Shown: one piece after another, positions 43,453 through 51,813 of the stretch | How positions within the stretch are numbered: position 1 is the stretch's first letter | Layout of the letters: the number at the start of each line of letters is the position of its first letter | Origin: Spirochaetales bacterium | GTDB lineage: Bacteria > Spirochaetota > Spirochaetia > DSM-2461 | Assembly (NCBI GenBank): GCA_016936555.1 | Contig: JAFGXR010000108.1 | Location: 124,001 to 188,000, forward strand | Reading direction: 5' to 3' | DNA length: 64,000 nucleotides | Made by a program: the position numbers and the translations under genes | The notes under the pieces: generated by a model | What the model saw: the letters and a program-made list of their open reading frames with translations, nothing else | Told to the model about the DNA's origin: nothing | The model's database searches: none

Positions 43453-43666
43453 TATTTTCCGTTTTTTCTACTGAAACTGTTACTTCTTAAATATATTTTC
43501 CAGTTAACCGGATCATTTCATATGGATAAGCATGGTGATTATAAAAATCTGTTCTCAGGGGCAGATCCTCGCCGTGAAGATATAAGGGATGAAAAGACAA
43601 GCTTTGATTGTTAAGCCCGGCCATGCAACCTGGAGCAGAAGGAACCGCCGGCCCCCATGAAAGATC
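43453..43666. other. Intergenic region after the small Cys-rich gene
   Basis: 214 bases. A 30-codon ORF (43522-43614) without SD is present but not convincing. I see no RNA gene or terminator I can name. Confidence 0.35.
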
Positions 43667-43864
43667 CTATTTGCGGTCATACCTTTTCTTCGCCGCTCTG
43701 GTGGGAAACAGCTTCGCGAAAATTTCCTGCTGGTGCTTCAGTATTCTGTCGGAACAGCGGGAGCAGATATCTTTTTCCAGCCCTTCTCCCAGATTGAAAT
43801 GATGGAGGAACGCATCGTAATTCCTTATTGCGGCGCCGCATAGAGCGCAGTTCTTTTCATTCAT
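43667..43864 (-). CDS. Small zinc-ribbon-like protein
   Basis: 65 residues from the ATG at 43864; a GTG at 43870 that overlaps the rhomboid stop is an alternative. It contains CALCGAAI and CSRCSDRI, two CxxC pairs 26 residues apart, typical of a zinc ribbon or treble clef, and a basic C-terminus (RAAKKRYDRK) that might bind nucleic acid. It follows the rhomboid gene on the same strand with coupled start and stop. The function is unknown. Confidence 0.65.
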   Translation of the reverse strand: MNEKNCALCGAAIRNYDAFLHHFNLGEGLEKDICSRCSDRILKHQQEIFAKLFPTRAAKKRYDRK

Positions 43865-43866
43865 GA

Positions 43867-44505
43867 TCACATGACGATGGTCTGCTGGGTGCTCGGCGAT
43901 CCCCCTCCGCCCTGGGGAGCTTTAAGGGCCGCTTTGCTCTGATGATCCTTCAGGACCTGGCGGAAGAGCCCGAAGAAGGAGCCGCAGGTCCCGCCTATGA
44001 TATGGGAGATCTGCGAAATATCATCGTATTTGAAGGCGGCGAAAATCTCCCTCGCCATATAGAGCGATATGATGACCAGGAAGGTGAGGGGGATTTCCCC
44101 TTTGCGGATGTTGGTGAAGGAGGAGAGGACGATCATCATAAAGACGAGGCCGCTCGAACCGACCAGTTCCGTGGGAAAGAAAAAAGCATTGATAAAGCCG
44201 TTGACCACAGAGGTGACGAACATCATGAAAACCAGGCTTCTCGACCCGAAGCGCTCCTCCAGAATCGGTCCGAGCAGAAGGATCAGGGTCATATTGCTGA
44301 GCAGATGGTCCCAGCCGATATGCCCGAAGGTGTAGCTGAATACCCTGGTGTAGGCCGGGATATTATCATAGCGGAAGGTCGTCGAGCCTTCCGCCGTAAA
44401 GAGCCCGTCTATGAGTCCCGGCACGAGATACTGGTCCGCTGCCACGACAGCTGTGCATATGAGCGCGAAAGTGAGAGTCACCGGCGCGTTGTACTTTAAT
44501 TTCAT
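43867..44505 (-). CDS. Rhomboid-family intramembrane serine protease
   Basis: 212 residues with SD GAGG. It has about six hydrophobic segments. The family signatures HIGWDHLLSNM, the catalytic Ser region VGSSGLVFMM and the catalytic His region QISHIIGGTCGSFFG are all present, so the Ser-His dyad looks intact. It cleaves substrates within the membrane. The C-terminal tail is Gly/Ser/Gln-rich. A small zinc-ribbon gene follows. The substrate is unknown. Confidence 0.88.
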   Translation of the reverse strand: MKLKYNAPVTLTFALICTAVVAADQYLVPGLIDGLFTAEGSTTFRYDNIPAYTRVFSYTFGHIGWDHLLSNMTLILLLGPILEERFGSRSLVFMMFVTSVVNGFINAFFFPTELVGSSGLVFMMIVLSSFTNIRKGEIPLTFLVIISLYMAREIFAAFKYDDISQISHIIGGTCGSFFGLFRQVLKDHQSKAALKAPQGGGGSPSTQQTIVM

Positions 44506-44601
44506 GGAATAACCTCAATTATTATTTCGGCCTATGATACCCTGCAGATTAGGTATTATCACCTCTTAATTTTCTGTCGATGGTGAAAAAGAGAGGTTTT
44601 T

Positions 44602-44955
44602 ATGTTTACCGTACTGGAAAAAAACAAAAAGACATTCCTGCTTGTGCAGAAATACATCAGCCAGCTGACCGAAAACACCTGTACCTGTATCAATCTGGAC
44701 AATCATATACAGATGGAGGAGATCCACCTGTGGCTGGAGAGCCTGGCTTCCGATGACCGCGATACCGAAGCCGTTTCACAATGGATCCGCGAGAACGGAA
44801 AATCCTTCCGCGATTATCTGAATACGGTCAAACTGATTTATACGATCTGGTTCTGTACGGGCGATCATTCCCGGCCTCTCAGCTGGGAGGATTTCTGCCT
44901 CATCGGCGATAACCTGAATATTTTAAAAAATACTTGTCTCGACAGTATTTACTAA
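44602..44955 (+). CDS. Conserved-looking hypothetical protein
   Basis: 117 residues; the ATG follows an SD-like AGAGAGG. No signal peptide or membrane segment. Visible features are CTCINLD, the Trp-rich helices HLWLESL and LIYTIWF, and a C-terminal Cys. It could be a helical protein of about 14 kDa. I do not recognise the family. It is followed 19 bases later by the LMW phosphatase gene, so it may share its transcript. Confidence 0.6.
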   Translation: MFTVLEKNKKTFLLVQKYISQLTENTCTCINLDNHIQMEEIHLWLESLASDDRDTEAVSQWIRENGKSFRDYLNTVKLIYTIWFCTGDHSRPLSWEDFCLIGDNLNILKNTCLDSIY

Positions 44956-44974
44956 TCGTGTTACTACTGAAAAC

Positions 44975-45451
44975 ATGAGTGTAAAACGTGTCATGTTCGT
45001 CTGTCTGGGAAACATCTGCCGGTCCCCCCTGGCCCATGCTGTTTTTCAGGAAATCGTCAATGAAAGAGAACTTTCCGACGGCTATGAAGTCCAGTCTTCG
45101 GGAACCTGCGCCTACCACGTCGGCGAGCCGTCGGACAGCCGGATGAAACAAACGGCTCTGGATCACGGTGTGAAGATCAAACACCGGGCCAGGCAGATTT
45201 TCCGCTGCGATCTCGAGGATTACGACTACATATTCGCCATGGATCACAACAACTACAGCAATCTCAGGCGCCTGACCGCCAATGAAGGGCTTCTGGCCAG
45301 GATCAGAATGTTCCGGGACTATGATCCCGAAGGGCCCGGCGATGTTCCCGATCCCTATTACGGCGGACAGGAAGGGTTCGAAACCGTCTTCTCCATCGTC
45401 AAGCGGACCTGCGACAATATCCTCGATCTTATGGAGTCGGGAGATCTCTGA
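44975..45451 (+). CDS. Low-molecular-weight protein-tyrosine-phosphatase family
   Basis: 158 residues. The P-loop CLGNICRS (10-17) holds the nucleophile Cys10 and Arg16, and the general acid is the Asp in DVPDPYYGG. These residues are complete. The next gene is a fructosamine-kinase-family gene that starts on the last base of this gene (TGATG). LMW-PTP homologues paired with such kinases have been linked to dephosphorylating protein-bound ketoamine 5-phosphates, so protein deglycation is as likely as tyrosine dephosphorylation (inference). No SD is evident. Confidence 0.9.
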   Translation: MSVKRVMFVCLGNICRSPLAHAVFQEIVNERELSDGYEVQSSGTCAYHVGEPSDSRMKQTALDHGVKIKHRARQIFRCDLEDYDYIFAMDHNNYSNLRRLTANEGLLARIRMFRDYDPEGPGDVPDPYYGGQEGFETVFSIVKRTCDNILDLMESGDL

Positions 45452-46335
45452 TGCCCATCGGGGAGTATTCTTCCCTTTCCGGTGCCCTGGAAGCTCTTTT
45501 TCCCGGTGATCCACCGGCCGGAAGAGGTCCAGGAGGAGGGGGCGGCTGTATAAACGCCGTTTCGAAAATCACGCTTCAGAGCGGCCGAATTGTATTCCTG
45601 AAGGAGAACAGCCGGGCTCTATCTTTAATGTTCCGGGAAGAGGCGAGGGGGCTTGCCGCACTGAAAGAGGCCTTTCCCCTCAATGTGCCGGAACCGCTGG
45701 CCTGGGGGAAAGACAACTCATCTTCTTTTCTGATACTGGAATATATCGGGAGCGGTGCGAAAAGACCGGAATTCTGGGAGAGTTTCGGACGTGCTCTGGC
45801 GCAGATGCACAGGAAGGGCCGAGGGGAGGGTTTCGGTTTCGAACGGGATAATTTTATCGGATCCACGCTCCAGAAAAATGACAGAATGGGTAAGTGGACT
45901 GATTTTTTTGCTGAAAACCGGCTTCTCTTTCAGGCCGGGCTGGCCCGGTCCTCCCGGTTAGCCGACAGCTCTGTAAGCCGGGGAATCGAATCGATCTGCC
46001 GACGCATCGGAAATCTTCTCCCGGAGCCCGATTTTCCTTCGCTGCTACACGGTGATCTGTGGTCGGGAAATTTCATGGTCGATGAGGGCGGCCGGGCGGT
46101 GTTGATTGATCCTGCCGTTTACTATGGCCACAGGGAAGCCGATCTGGCCATGACAGAGCTGTTCGGCGGTTTCAACCGCAATTTTTACAGAGCCTATGAA
46201 GAGGAATTTCCTCTGACCCCCGGTTACGACGGGAGACGGGACCTCTACAATCTCTACCATATGCTCAATCATCTGAATCTCTTCGGCTCATCCTATATGG
46301 GATCGGTCCGGTCTATAATATCCCGTTACTGCTGA
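45451..46335 (+). CDS. Fructosamine/ketosamine-3-kinase family protein
   Basis: 294 residues. It has the aminoglycoside-phosphotransferase fold, with FLKEN (ATP Lys), EEARGLAAL (Glu), the catalytic loop LLHGDLWSGNFMV and the metal Asp of LIDPAVYYGHREADLAM. HGDLWSGN and PAVYYGHREADLAM are diagnostic of the FN3K family, which phosphorylates ketoamine adducts on proteins so they fall off. The N-terminus has a Gly-rich loop (GRGPGGGGG). It is translationally coupled with the phosphatase gene upstream. Confidence 0.9.
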   Translation: MPIGEYSSLSGALEALFPGDPPAGRGPGGGGGCINAVSKITLQSGRIVFLKENSRALSLMFREEARGLAALKEAFPLNVPEPLAWGKDNSSSFLILEYIGSGAKRPEFWESFGRALAQMHRKGRGEGFGFERDNFIGSTLQKNDRMGKWTDFFAENRLLFQAGLARSSRLADSSVSRGIESICRRIGNLLPEPDFPSLLHGDLWSGNFMVDEGGRAVLIDPAVYYGHREADLAMTELFGGFNRNFYRAYEEEFPLTPGYDGRRDLYNLYHMLNHLNLFGSSYMGSVRSIISRYC

Positions 46336-48272
46336 GACTCCAGTTCCGAAAGCTGTTCTTCCAGGGCTTCCCACTGTTCGCTGATTTTTTCCTGTTCTTC
46401 TCCGTTGGCCTTTATGGCTTCGCTCACCTCTCTGGCTTTTTCTCCGTCCGAGTATACTTCCGGCGAGGCGAGGGCTTCGCTCAGTTCGGCGTGTTGCTCT
46501 TCCAGTTCCGCCAGACGGTTCAGCAGTTCCTCTTCCTCGCGCTTGAGGCGGCGGATCTGCGTTTTCAGCTTCTTGTCCTCTTCCCGGGAGAGTTTGGCCG
46601 ATTGAACAGGAGATTCTTCCTCCCGTGCATCAGGGTCCGATGGGGCCTCTTTTGCGTCAGTCCCGTCATTGGCTTTTTTCCAGAGATAGTATTCGTAATT
46701 CCCCTGGTAGAGCCGGTGGCCCTCAGAGGTCAGCTCCAGAACGTTTTCCGCCAGCTCTTCAATGAAATAGCGGTCATGAGAGACGAAAATAACCGTACCG
46801 CTGTAACTCTTTAGTGCATCGAGCAGCACGTCCTTGGAGTGAATGTCCAGGTGATTGGTCGGCTCGTCGAGAATGAGAAGGTTGACCGGCCTGAGCAGAA
46901 GCTTCAGCAGGGCCAGACGGTTTTTCTCTCCCCCGCTCAATACGGCGACGCTCTTGAAAATATCGTCTCCTGAAAAGAGAAAGGCGCCGAGCATCCCTCT
47001 CAGGTTGGGAATCATTTCCGTTGGGGCATCGGATTCCAGTTCCTCCAGGACGGTTCTGCTCTTGTCGAGGACTTCCTCCTGATCCTGGGAGAAGTAACCG
47101 ATTTTCACATCGGTTCCGGGAGTCAGCGTCCCTTCAAAATCGGTATCAGTTCCCGAGAGGATCCTCAACAGGGTCGATTTTCCGGCGCCGTTGAGTCCCG
47201 TTATGACAAGCTTGTCCCCTTTCTGTATCAGGTGGTCGATCCCTTTCAGGATCTGTCTGTCTCCGTAGGATTTTCTGATCCCCTCGAGAGTGAGCATCTT
47301 TTTTCCCGAATGGGGCGGTTCGGGAAAGGAAAAGTGTATCTTTTTCAGGTTTTCGGGGATTTCGATCCGCTCCATCCGCTCGAGCATATTCACTCTCGAC
47401 TGGACAGCCGAGGCTTTGGTCGCCTGATAACGGAAACGGCGGATAAAATCTTCGTTTTTGGCAATTTCATCCTGCTGCTTTCTGTAGAGCTCGACGAGGG
47501 TTTTCAGTTCCTCTTTTCTCTTTTTTTCGTAGGAGCTGTAATTCCCCTTATAGATTTTCAGGTCTCCCAGAAACAATTCGGCGACCTCGCTGACCACCTT
47601 ATCGAGAAAGAAGCGGTCGTGGGAGACGATGAGAATTCCCCCCTTGAAGGTGTCGAGAAAGTCGCGCAGCCATTCTCTCGCTTCCAGGTCCAGGTAGTTG
47701 GTCGGCTCGTCGAGAAGAAGGATGTCGGGATTTTTCAGAAGTTCCTTGGCCAGAGCGATGCGCATCTGCCATCCTCCCGAAAACTGGGAACACTCTCTTT
47801 CCATGTCCTCCATGGAGAATCCCAGTCCCTGAAGGATCCGGGTTATCTGTTCATCCCTGCCGTAATAGCCGCTTTCGAGAATCTGTTCCTGAAGTTCGTG
47901 ATGGCGGTGAAGGAGACTCTCCGCTTTTTTTCCGCTATGATGCTCTTCCAGCTCTTTGCCCAGCCGGTCGACTTCCTCCAGCATGGCTCCGATCCAGCCG
48001 AAGGCCGTTTCGGCTTCTGCCCGCAGAGTCGCACCCTTATGCTCTATCCCCGATTGGGGAAGGTAGGCTATGCGGGACTCTTTTGAGACGATGACGTTCC
48101 CGCCGTCGCATTCCGATTGGGATGAAATGATTTTCATCAGAGTCGTTTTCCCCGAGCCGTTTGCTCCGGAAAGGGCGATCCGGCTCCCCGTGGAAATCAT
48201 GAAATTGACATTTTTGAGAATGTCCCGGTCGCCGAAAGCCAGAGAGATGTTGTCGAGCTGTACGAAGGCCAT
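46326..48272 (-). CDS. ABC-F family ATPase (translation factor type)
   Basis: 648 residues from the ATG at 48272 (MAFVQLDNISLAFGDRDI), 4 bases after the stop of the lipoprotein gene; a longer frame overlaps that gene. It has two ABC domains: Walker A GANGSGKTT and GLNGAGKST, with LDEPTNYLD and LDEPTNHLD. There is no membrane domain. A coiled-coil Glu/Lys-rich C-terminus follows, as in Uup/YfmR-type proteins. ABC-F proteins bind the ribosomal E site. It is the last gene of the envelope operon, an odd partner for exported proteins. Confidence 0.92.
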   Translation of the reverse strand: MAFVQLDNISLAFGDRDILKNVNFMISTGSRIALSGANGSGKTTLMKIISSQSECDGGNVIVSKESRIAYLPQSGIEHKGATLRAEAETAFGWIGAMLEEVDRLGKELEEHHSGKKAESLLHRHHELQEQILESGYYGRDEQITRILQGLGFSMEDMERECSQFSGGWQMRIALAKELLKNPDILLLDEPTNYLDLEAREWLRDFLDTFKGGILIVSHDRFFLDKVVSEVAELFLGDLKIYKGNYSSYEKKRKEELKTLVELYRKQQDEIAKNEDFIRRFRYQATKASAVQSRVNMLERMERIEIPENLKKIHFSFPEPPHSGKKMLTLEGIRKSYGDRQILKGIDHLIQKGDKLVITGLNGAGKSTLLRILSGTDTDFEGTLTPGTDVKIGYFSQDQEEVLDKSRTVLEELESDAPTEMIPNLRGMLGAFLFSGDDIFKSVAVLSGGEKNRLALLKLLLRPVNLLILDEPTNHLDIHSKDVLLDALKSYSGTVIFVSHDRYFIEELAENVLELTSEGHRLYQGNYEYYLWKKANDGTDAKEAPSDPDAREEESPVQSAKLSREEDKKLKTQIRRLKREEEELLNRLAELEEQHAELSEALASPEVYSDGEKAREVSEAIKANGEEQEKISEQWEALEEQLSELESQQ

Positions 48273-48276
48273 GGAA

Positions 48277-49596
48277 TTACGATTCCTCTTCCACTGCCGG
48301 TTTCTCGAATTCGAAATAGAGCAGCGCGGGATCGAAAAACTGGTCAGTCGTGACAATGCGGTTTTTTATATACCGGTCGGGAACGTAAATGAAGGAAACC
48401 CCTTTTTCCGTATAGGAGTAGAGGAAGTTCACTTCCGATCCGTTGCGGAACAGGAACGTTATAACCCCTTTGTAGGTGTTTTTTATAAGCGAATCGGGGA
48501 ACCGGCTGAATTCGATACGGCCCTGAGGCTCCGATTGGGCGGAGATGATATTCCGGTTTATCAGTTCCTGAATATTATTCCAGATGAATCGCCCCGTTTC
48601 GTCGATGATGCTGATCGATCCGTAGTTGGCGCTTGTGAACCGCTCGCCTTTTTCCATCAGTTCGGTGAGGAGAGCTTTCCGCCTATCGAGTTCTGTCGAG
48701 ACTATTTCATTGACATTCTCGCTGAGCCGGACGAATGATTCGTTCACATCCTTTCCGTCGTGCTTGTAGAAAATCGAGGCTACGCTGTCCGATACGAGGA
48801 TGACCCGGAAAGAAGTACCCTCGAAATCGTATCGTTTGGCTCCGAATTTGGTAATATCGGTGTATTGTTCCGTTATGTTCCTGTCCTGGAGACGGAGGGT
48901 TATCACTTTCTTCTCCGGATCGATTCGAAGGGCAAATGAGTCTTTGAACCGTGTCAGGTCAATCACATTCTTGGTTATCATATCGTTATAATAGGAAGGG
49001 CGCCAGACGCTGTTCAGGAATGTTTCGAGCAGTTCGTCTGTCGTGTCGCTGGCGTTTTCAATAACCATGCCCGTATCGTTCATGCTGTAGACAACAAGCG
49101 TCGTGCCGTAGGCGTAGCCGGTCACCCCGTCGTCCGTAAGGACGTGATACCAGTAGTCGTTCAGATTCCCGACCGGCACCACCTCATCGCTGCGGCCTAT
49201 GACTTTTATCTCCTGGCCCTGGCGCAGTTTGTAAACGCGGTTGTTTGTTTTGACGACCGGTTCGTCTCTTACGGGGAGGCCGACAGACAGGTCGGTATAA
49301 GTGTAGGTATTGGTATAGGGCGCATAAGATTCAGCGAAATCCTCGGCTTCCTTTTGTCCTTCGAAGAAATCGATTCGCCATGTATCGATCTCCACCGTAT
49401 CCTTCTCTCCGGGCAGCGCCACGGCGTAGGTACGGCGGATCTTCGACTCTTCATATATATTGACAACAGCTCCGTTTTTCAGAACCGATTCATCGGGGGA
49501 CCAGAGCACGACTCCGGTACCGATCTTTCTATTGCATGATGTTAGTGAGATTAGCAGGAGCAGCGCTGTCGCCGCGTATAATATTCTTTTCGACAT
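48277..49596 (-). CDS. SH3-domain lipoprotein, unknown function
   Basis: 439 residues from the ATG at 49596. The signal peptide ends in the lipobox SLTSC, so it is lipidated. A region near residues 110-180 (VYKLRQGQEIKVIGRSDE, YWYHVLTDDGVTGYAYG) is a bacterial SH3 domain, often a peptidoglycan binder. The remaining 250 residues hold beta-rich sequence that I cannot assign. It lies between an exported protein and the ABC-F gene in the envelope operon. Confidence 0.72.
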   Translation of the reverse strand: MSKRILYAATALLLLISLTSCNRKIGTGVVLWSPDESVLKNGAVVNIYEESKIRRTYAVALPGEKDTVEIDTWRIDFFEGQKEAEDFAESYAPYTNTYTYTDLSVGLPVRDEPVVKTNNRVYKLRQGQEIKVIGRSDEVVPVGNLNDYWYHVLTDDGVTGYAYGTTLVVYSMNDTGMVIENASDTTDELLETFLNSVWRPSYYNDMITKNVIDLTRFKDSFALRIDPEKKVITLRLQDRNITEQYTDITKFGAKRYDFEGTSFRVILVSDSVASIFYKHDGKDVNESFVRLSENVNEIVSTELDRRKALLTELMEKGERFTSANYGSISIIDETGRFIWNNIQELINRNIISAQSEPQGRIEFSRFPDSLIKNTYKGVITFLFRNGSEVNFLYSYTEKGVSFIYVPDRYIKNRIVTTDQFFDPALLYFEFEKPAVEEES

Positions 49597-49645
49597 AATA
49601 CCACTGATTTTAGCGTTATTGGGGAAAGGAGGCAACCTGTTTCCC

Positions 49646-50506
49646 TTATGATTCGGGCCGGCTGCAGATAATCAGAACCCGGCCTTCGGTAAGAAGCTCT
49701 CTGTTGTTGTCGCTGCTGAGTATGCGGCGGACAGCTCTTTCCGGTAGTATGATATCGGTGCTGTTCATGCCGAAGTAACCCTCCGCCATGGTCCGCAGGG
49801 GAAAAGCCCCGACTCTGTCTCCGTAGAAAGTCCTGTCCCTGTCGTAGGAAAAACCGGCGGTTCCCCACCGGCGCAGATATTCCGGATCCATTTTAGACAT
49901 ATCCAGTATGAGATTCAGGTCTTCATCGAAGAGACGGGGAAAGATCGAAGGATTGAGGGCGCTTTTGCGGTTGGTTCCCGAAAGGGGCATTTCCTCCGCC
50001 GCGTAGATGAGTATGCCTGTAAAATCCTCTGTGGGGTAATATCGGAGATCCTTACTCACCGGATCCGCTTCGCTGCGCTCGATAAACAGAGAGGCGATAT
50101 GGGGAAAAACAGGGATGTCATACCGTACTGTGAGCGATTTTCTGTCCTCCGCGGCTGTGCTGAAAGTTTTTCCCACCGTATCGGTGAGCTTGAGCAGATC
50201 CCCGTAAAGAGATGTGTTTCTCAAAATAGCCGAACCGATGGTATCAAGCGAGCTGACAGGAATATCGGCGATCATCTCCGCTGTGAGGACCGGGGCTCTT
50301 TTTGAAATGAGCTTGTCCATATCGTAGCGGCTCGACAGGGCTGTCCAGGCCGTTCCGGTCGAGGCCGTTATATCGATCGTCACGAGACCTTCTTCCCAGT
50401 TTATATGTTTTACCGCGGAAACCGATACATCCTGGGCCGTCAGGGGCAGCAGGGCTGATAAGAAGAATATGAGTACGGGGCTAAGGGCGATTCTTTTCAT
50501 TCTCAC
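49646..50506 (-). CDS. Exported protein, unknown function
   Basis: 286 residues. The signal peptide (SPVLIFFLSALLPLTAQ) is followed by a soluble domain. It overlaps the lytic transglycosylase gene by 4 bases (ATGA), so it is coupled to it. A Thr/Ser-rich N-terminal strand region and a C-terminal VRRILSSDNNRELLTEGRV are the only notable blocks. The coupling suggests a role in cell wall turnover or surface assembly. No family recognised. Confidence 0.65.
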   Translation of the reverse strand: MRMKRIALSPVLIFFLSALLPLTAQDVSVSAVKHINWEEGLVTIDITASTGTAWTALSSRYDMDKLISKRAPVLTAEMIADIPVSSLDTIGSAILRNTSLYGDLLKLTDTVGKTFSTAAEDRKSLTVRYDIPVFPHIASLFIERSEADPVSKDLRYYPTEDFTGILIYAAEEMPLSGTNRKSALNPSIFPRLFDEDLNLILDMSKMDPEYLRRWGTAGFSYDRDRTFYGDRVGAFPLRTMAEGYFGMNSTDIILPERAVRRILSSDNNRELLTEGRVLIICSRPES

Positions 50507-51813
50507 TCCAGTAAGGGAACCTGTAGTTTCATTCCGATGTTGAGTATACCGTTTACGGGCAGTCTGTTCCGCGATGCGAGCAGTTCCGGTGTCGTCTCGA
50601 ACTGCCTTGAAATAGACCAGAGGGAATCCCCTTCCCGGACCACGTAGGCTCCGTCAAACTCTTTTTCTTCTCCTGCTGCCGAACCGTAGGGGGGAACATC
50701 GGCCAGAGCCGGTATAATAACGGTTTGTCCGGCTCTGAGAGAACGGGGCGACAGATCTCTGTTGTACCGGTAGAGGAGAGACAGGGGCACTCTGTAGTGT
50801 TCCGATATCTCTGAAAGCGTATCTCCCGTTCTGATCGAATAGCGGTAAAACTCCATAAAAGCCTCATCGGAAGTTTCAAGGGCTCTATTCAATGAATCGG
50901 CATGGGATACCGGTATCTTCAATGCATATCCCGAATCGGCCGGGGGGGTGACGTCGTAAAGCAGTTCCGCATTGCCTAAACGGAGATTCCCGTAATCGAT
51001 TCCCAACTGTTCCGACAGGAGTCGCAGATCGACGGAGCGATCCAGTTCAATCTGCTCCCACTCCGGGCGCTCTTCCCAGCCCGCATCGAGACCGTACCGC
51101 CCGCCGTAGGAGCAGACGATGGAGATGGCGAGAAATTTGGGTAGATAACGGTTGGTTTCCGCGGGCAGCTGTTTTTTTGAAGCCAGTTCCCAGTAGTCAT
51201 CGATGCCCGTGGCGGCTATGGTCCGGCGCAATCCGTTCAGGCCGCAGTTGTAAGCAGCCAGCGCCAGATCCCAGTCTCCGGTTTTTTCGTAATTATATTT
51301 CAGCTTCTCCAGGGCGGCTTCGGTGGACCGCCAGAAATCGCGGCGGTCATCGCGCCACTGGTCCACGGTGATATCGTAGGGCTCGATGCTGTTGAGCATG
51401 AACTGCCACAGGCCGGTCGCTCCGGAACGTGATACGGCATCCACTCTGTAAGCCGATTCGACGAGAGGGAGATAGATCAGTTCCGCCGGCAGCCCTTTCT
51501 CCTTAATGACTTTTTCTATGTGATTTCTGAAATAAGCAGCCCTGTCGAGGGATCTCTGCAGATACGCCAGTTTTTCCGGCGTGGTATAATCATCAATAAA
51601 AGCTTCTATGGTCGGATTGATCTGGAAGGGGTAGGAGAAAATGCGGTCGCTTCTCAAATCCCTTCTGACCGGGAGAGGCTCTTCTGTCGCGGTTCCGTCT
51701 TCAGTCCGGAAAGATACGGTCTGCCTGATTTCATGGGGCAAATCGTGGCCGTAGAGCGGGAGCACGGCGGCCGCCAGAATCAGAACGTATCGCCGAAATA
51801 GATTCCAGCCCAT
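50503..51813 (-). CDS. Membrane-bound lytic murein transglycosylase with two LysM repeats (MltD-like)
   Basis: 436 residues from the ATG at 51813, with SD GGGAG 6 bases upstream. It overlaps the end of the TPR lipoprotein gene by 34 bases. A signal sequence (RRYVLILAAAVLPLYG) precedes an SLT domain (YLPLVESAYRVDAVS with the catalytic Glu, GLWQFM, ALAAYNCG) and two LysM repeats (IRTGDTLSEISEHY, VREGDSLWSISRQF). It cleaves glycan strands, forming 1,6-anhydro ends, in the periplasm. The two-LysM arrangement is like MltD. Confidence 0.92.
   Translation of the reverse strand: MGWNLFRRYVLILAAAVLPLYGHDLPHEIRQTVSFRTEDGTATEEPLPVRRDLRSDRIFSYPFQINPTIEAFIDDYTTPEKLAYLQRSLDRAAYFRNHIEKVIKEKGLPAELIYLPLVESAYRVDAVSRSGATGLWQFMLNSIEPYDITVDQWRDDRRDFWRSTEAALEKLKYNYEKTGDWDLALAAYNCGLNGLRRTIAATGIDDYWELASKKQLPAETNRYLPKFLAISIVCSYGGRYGLDAGWEERPEWEQIELDRSVDLRLLSEQLGIDYGNLRLGNAELLYDVTPPADSGYALKIPVSHADSLNRALETSDEAFMEFYRYSIRTGDTLSEISEHYRVPLSLLYRYNRDLSPRSLRAGQTVIIPALADVPPYGSAAGEEKEFDGAYVVREGDSLWSISRQFETTPELLASRNRLPVNGILNIGMKLQVPLLE

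Noticed and set aside
43522-43614. 30-codon ORF in the gap after the Cys-rich gene
   Set aside because: No SD, no hydrophobic or motif feature. Not separable from chance.
43560-43666. Possible SRP or other structural RNA in the same gap
   Set aside because: I looked for the SRP core (GGTCAGGTCCGGAAGGAAGC-like) and for other known structural RNA signatures and found no match beyond short purine-rich stretches.
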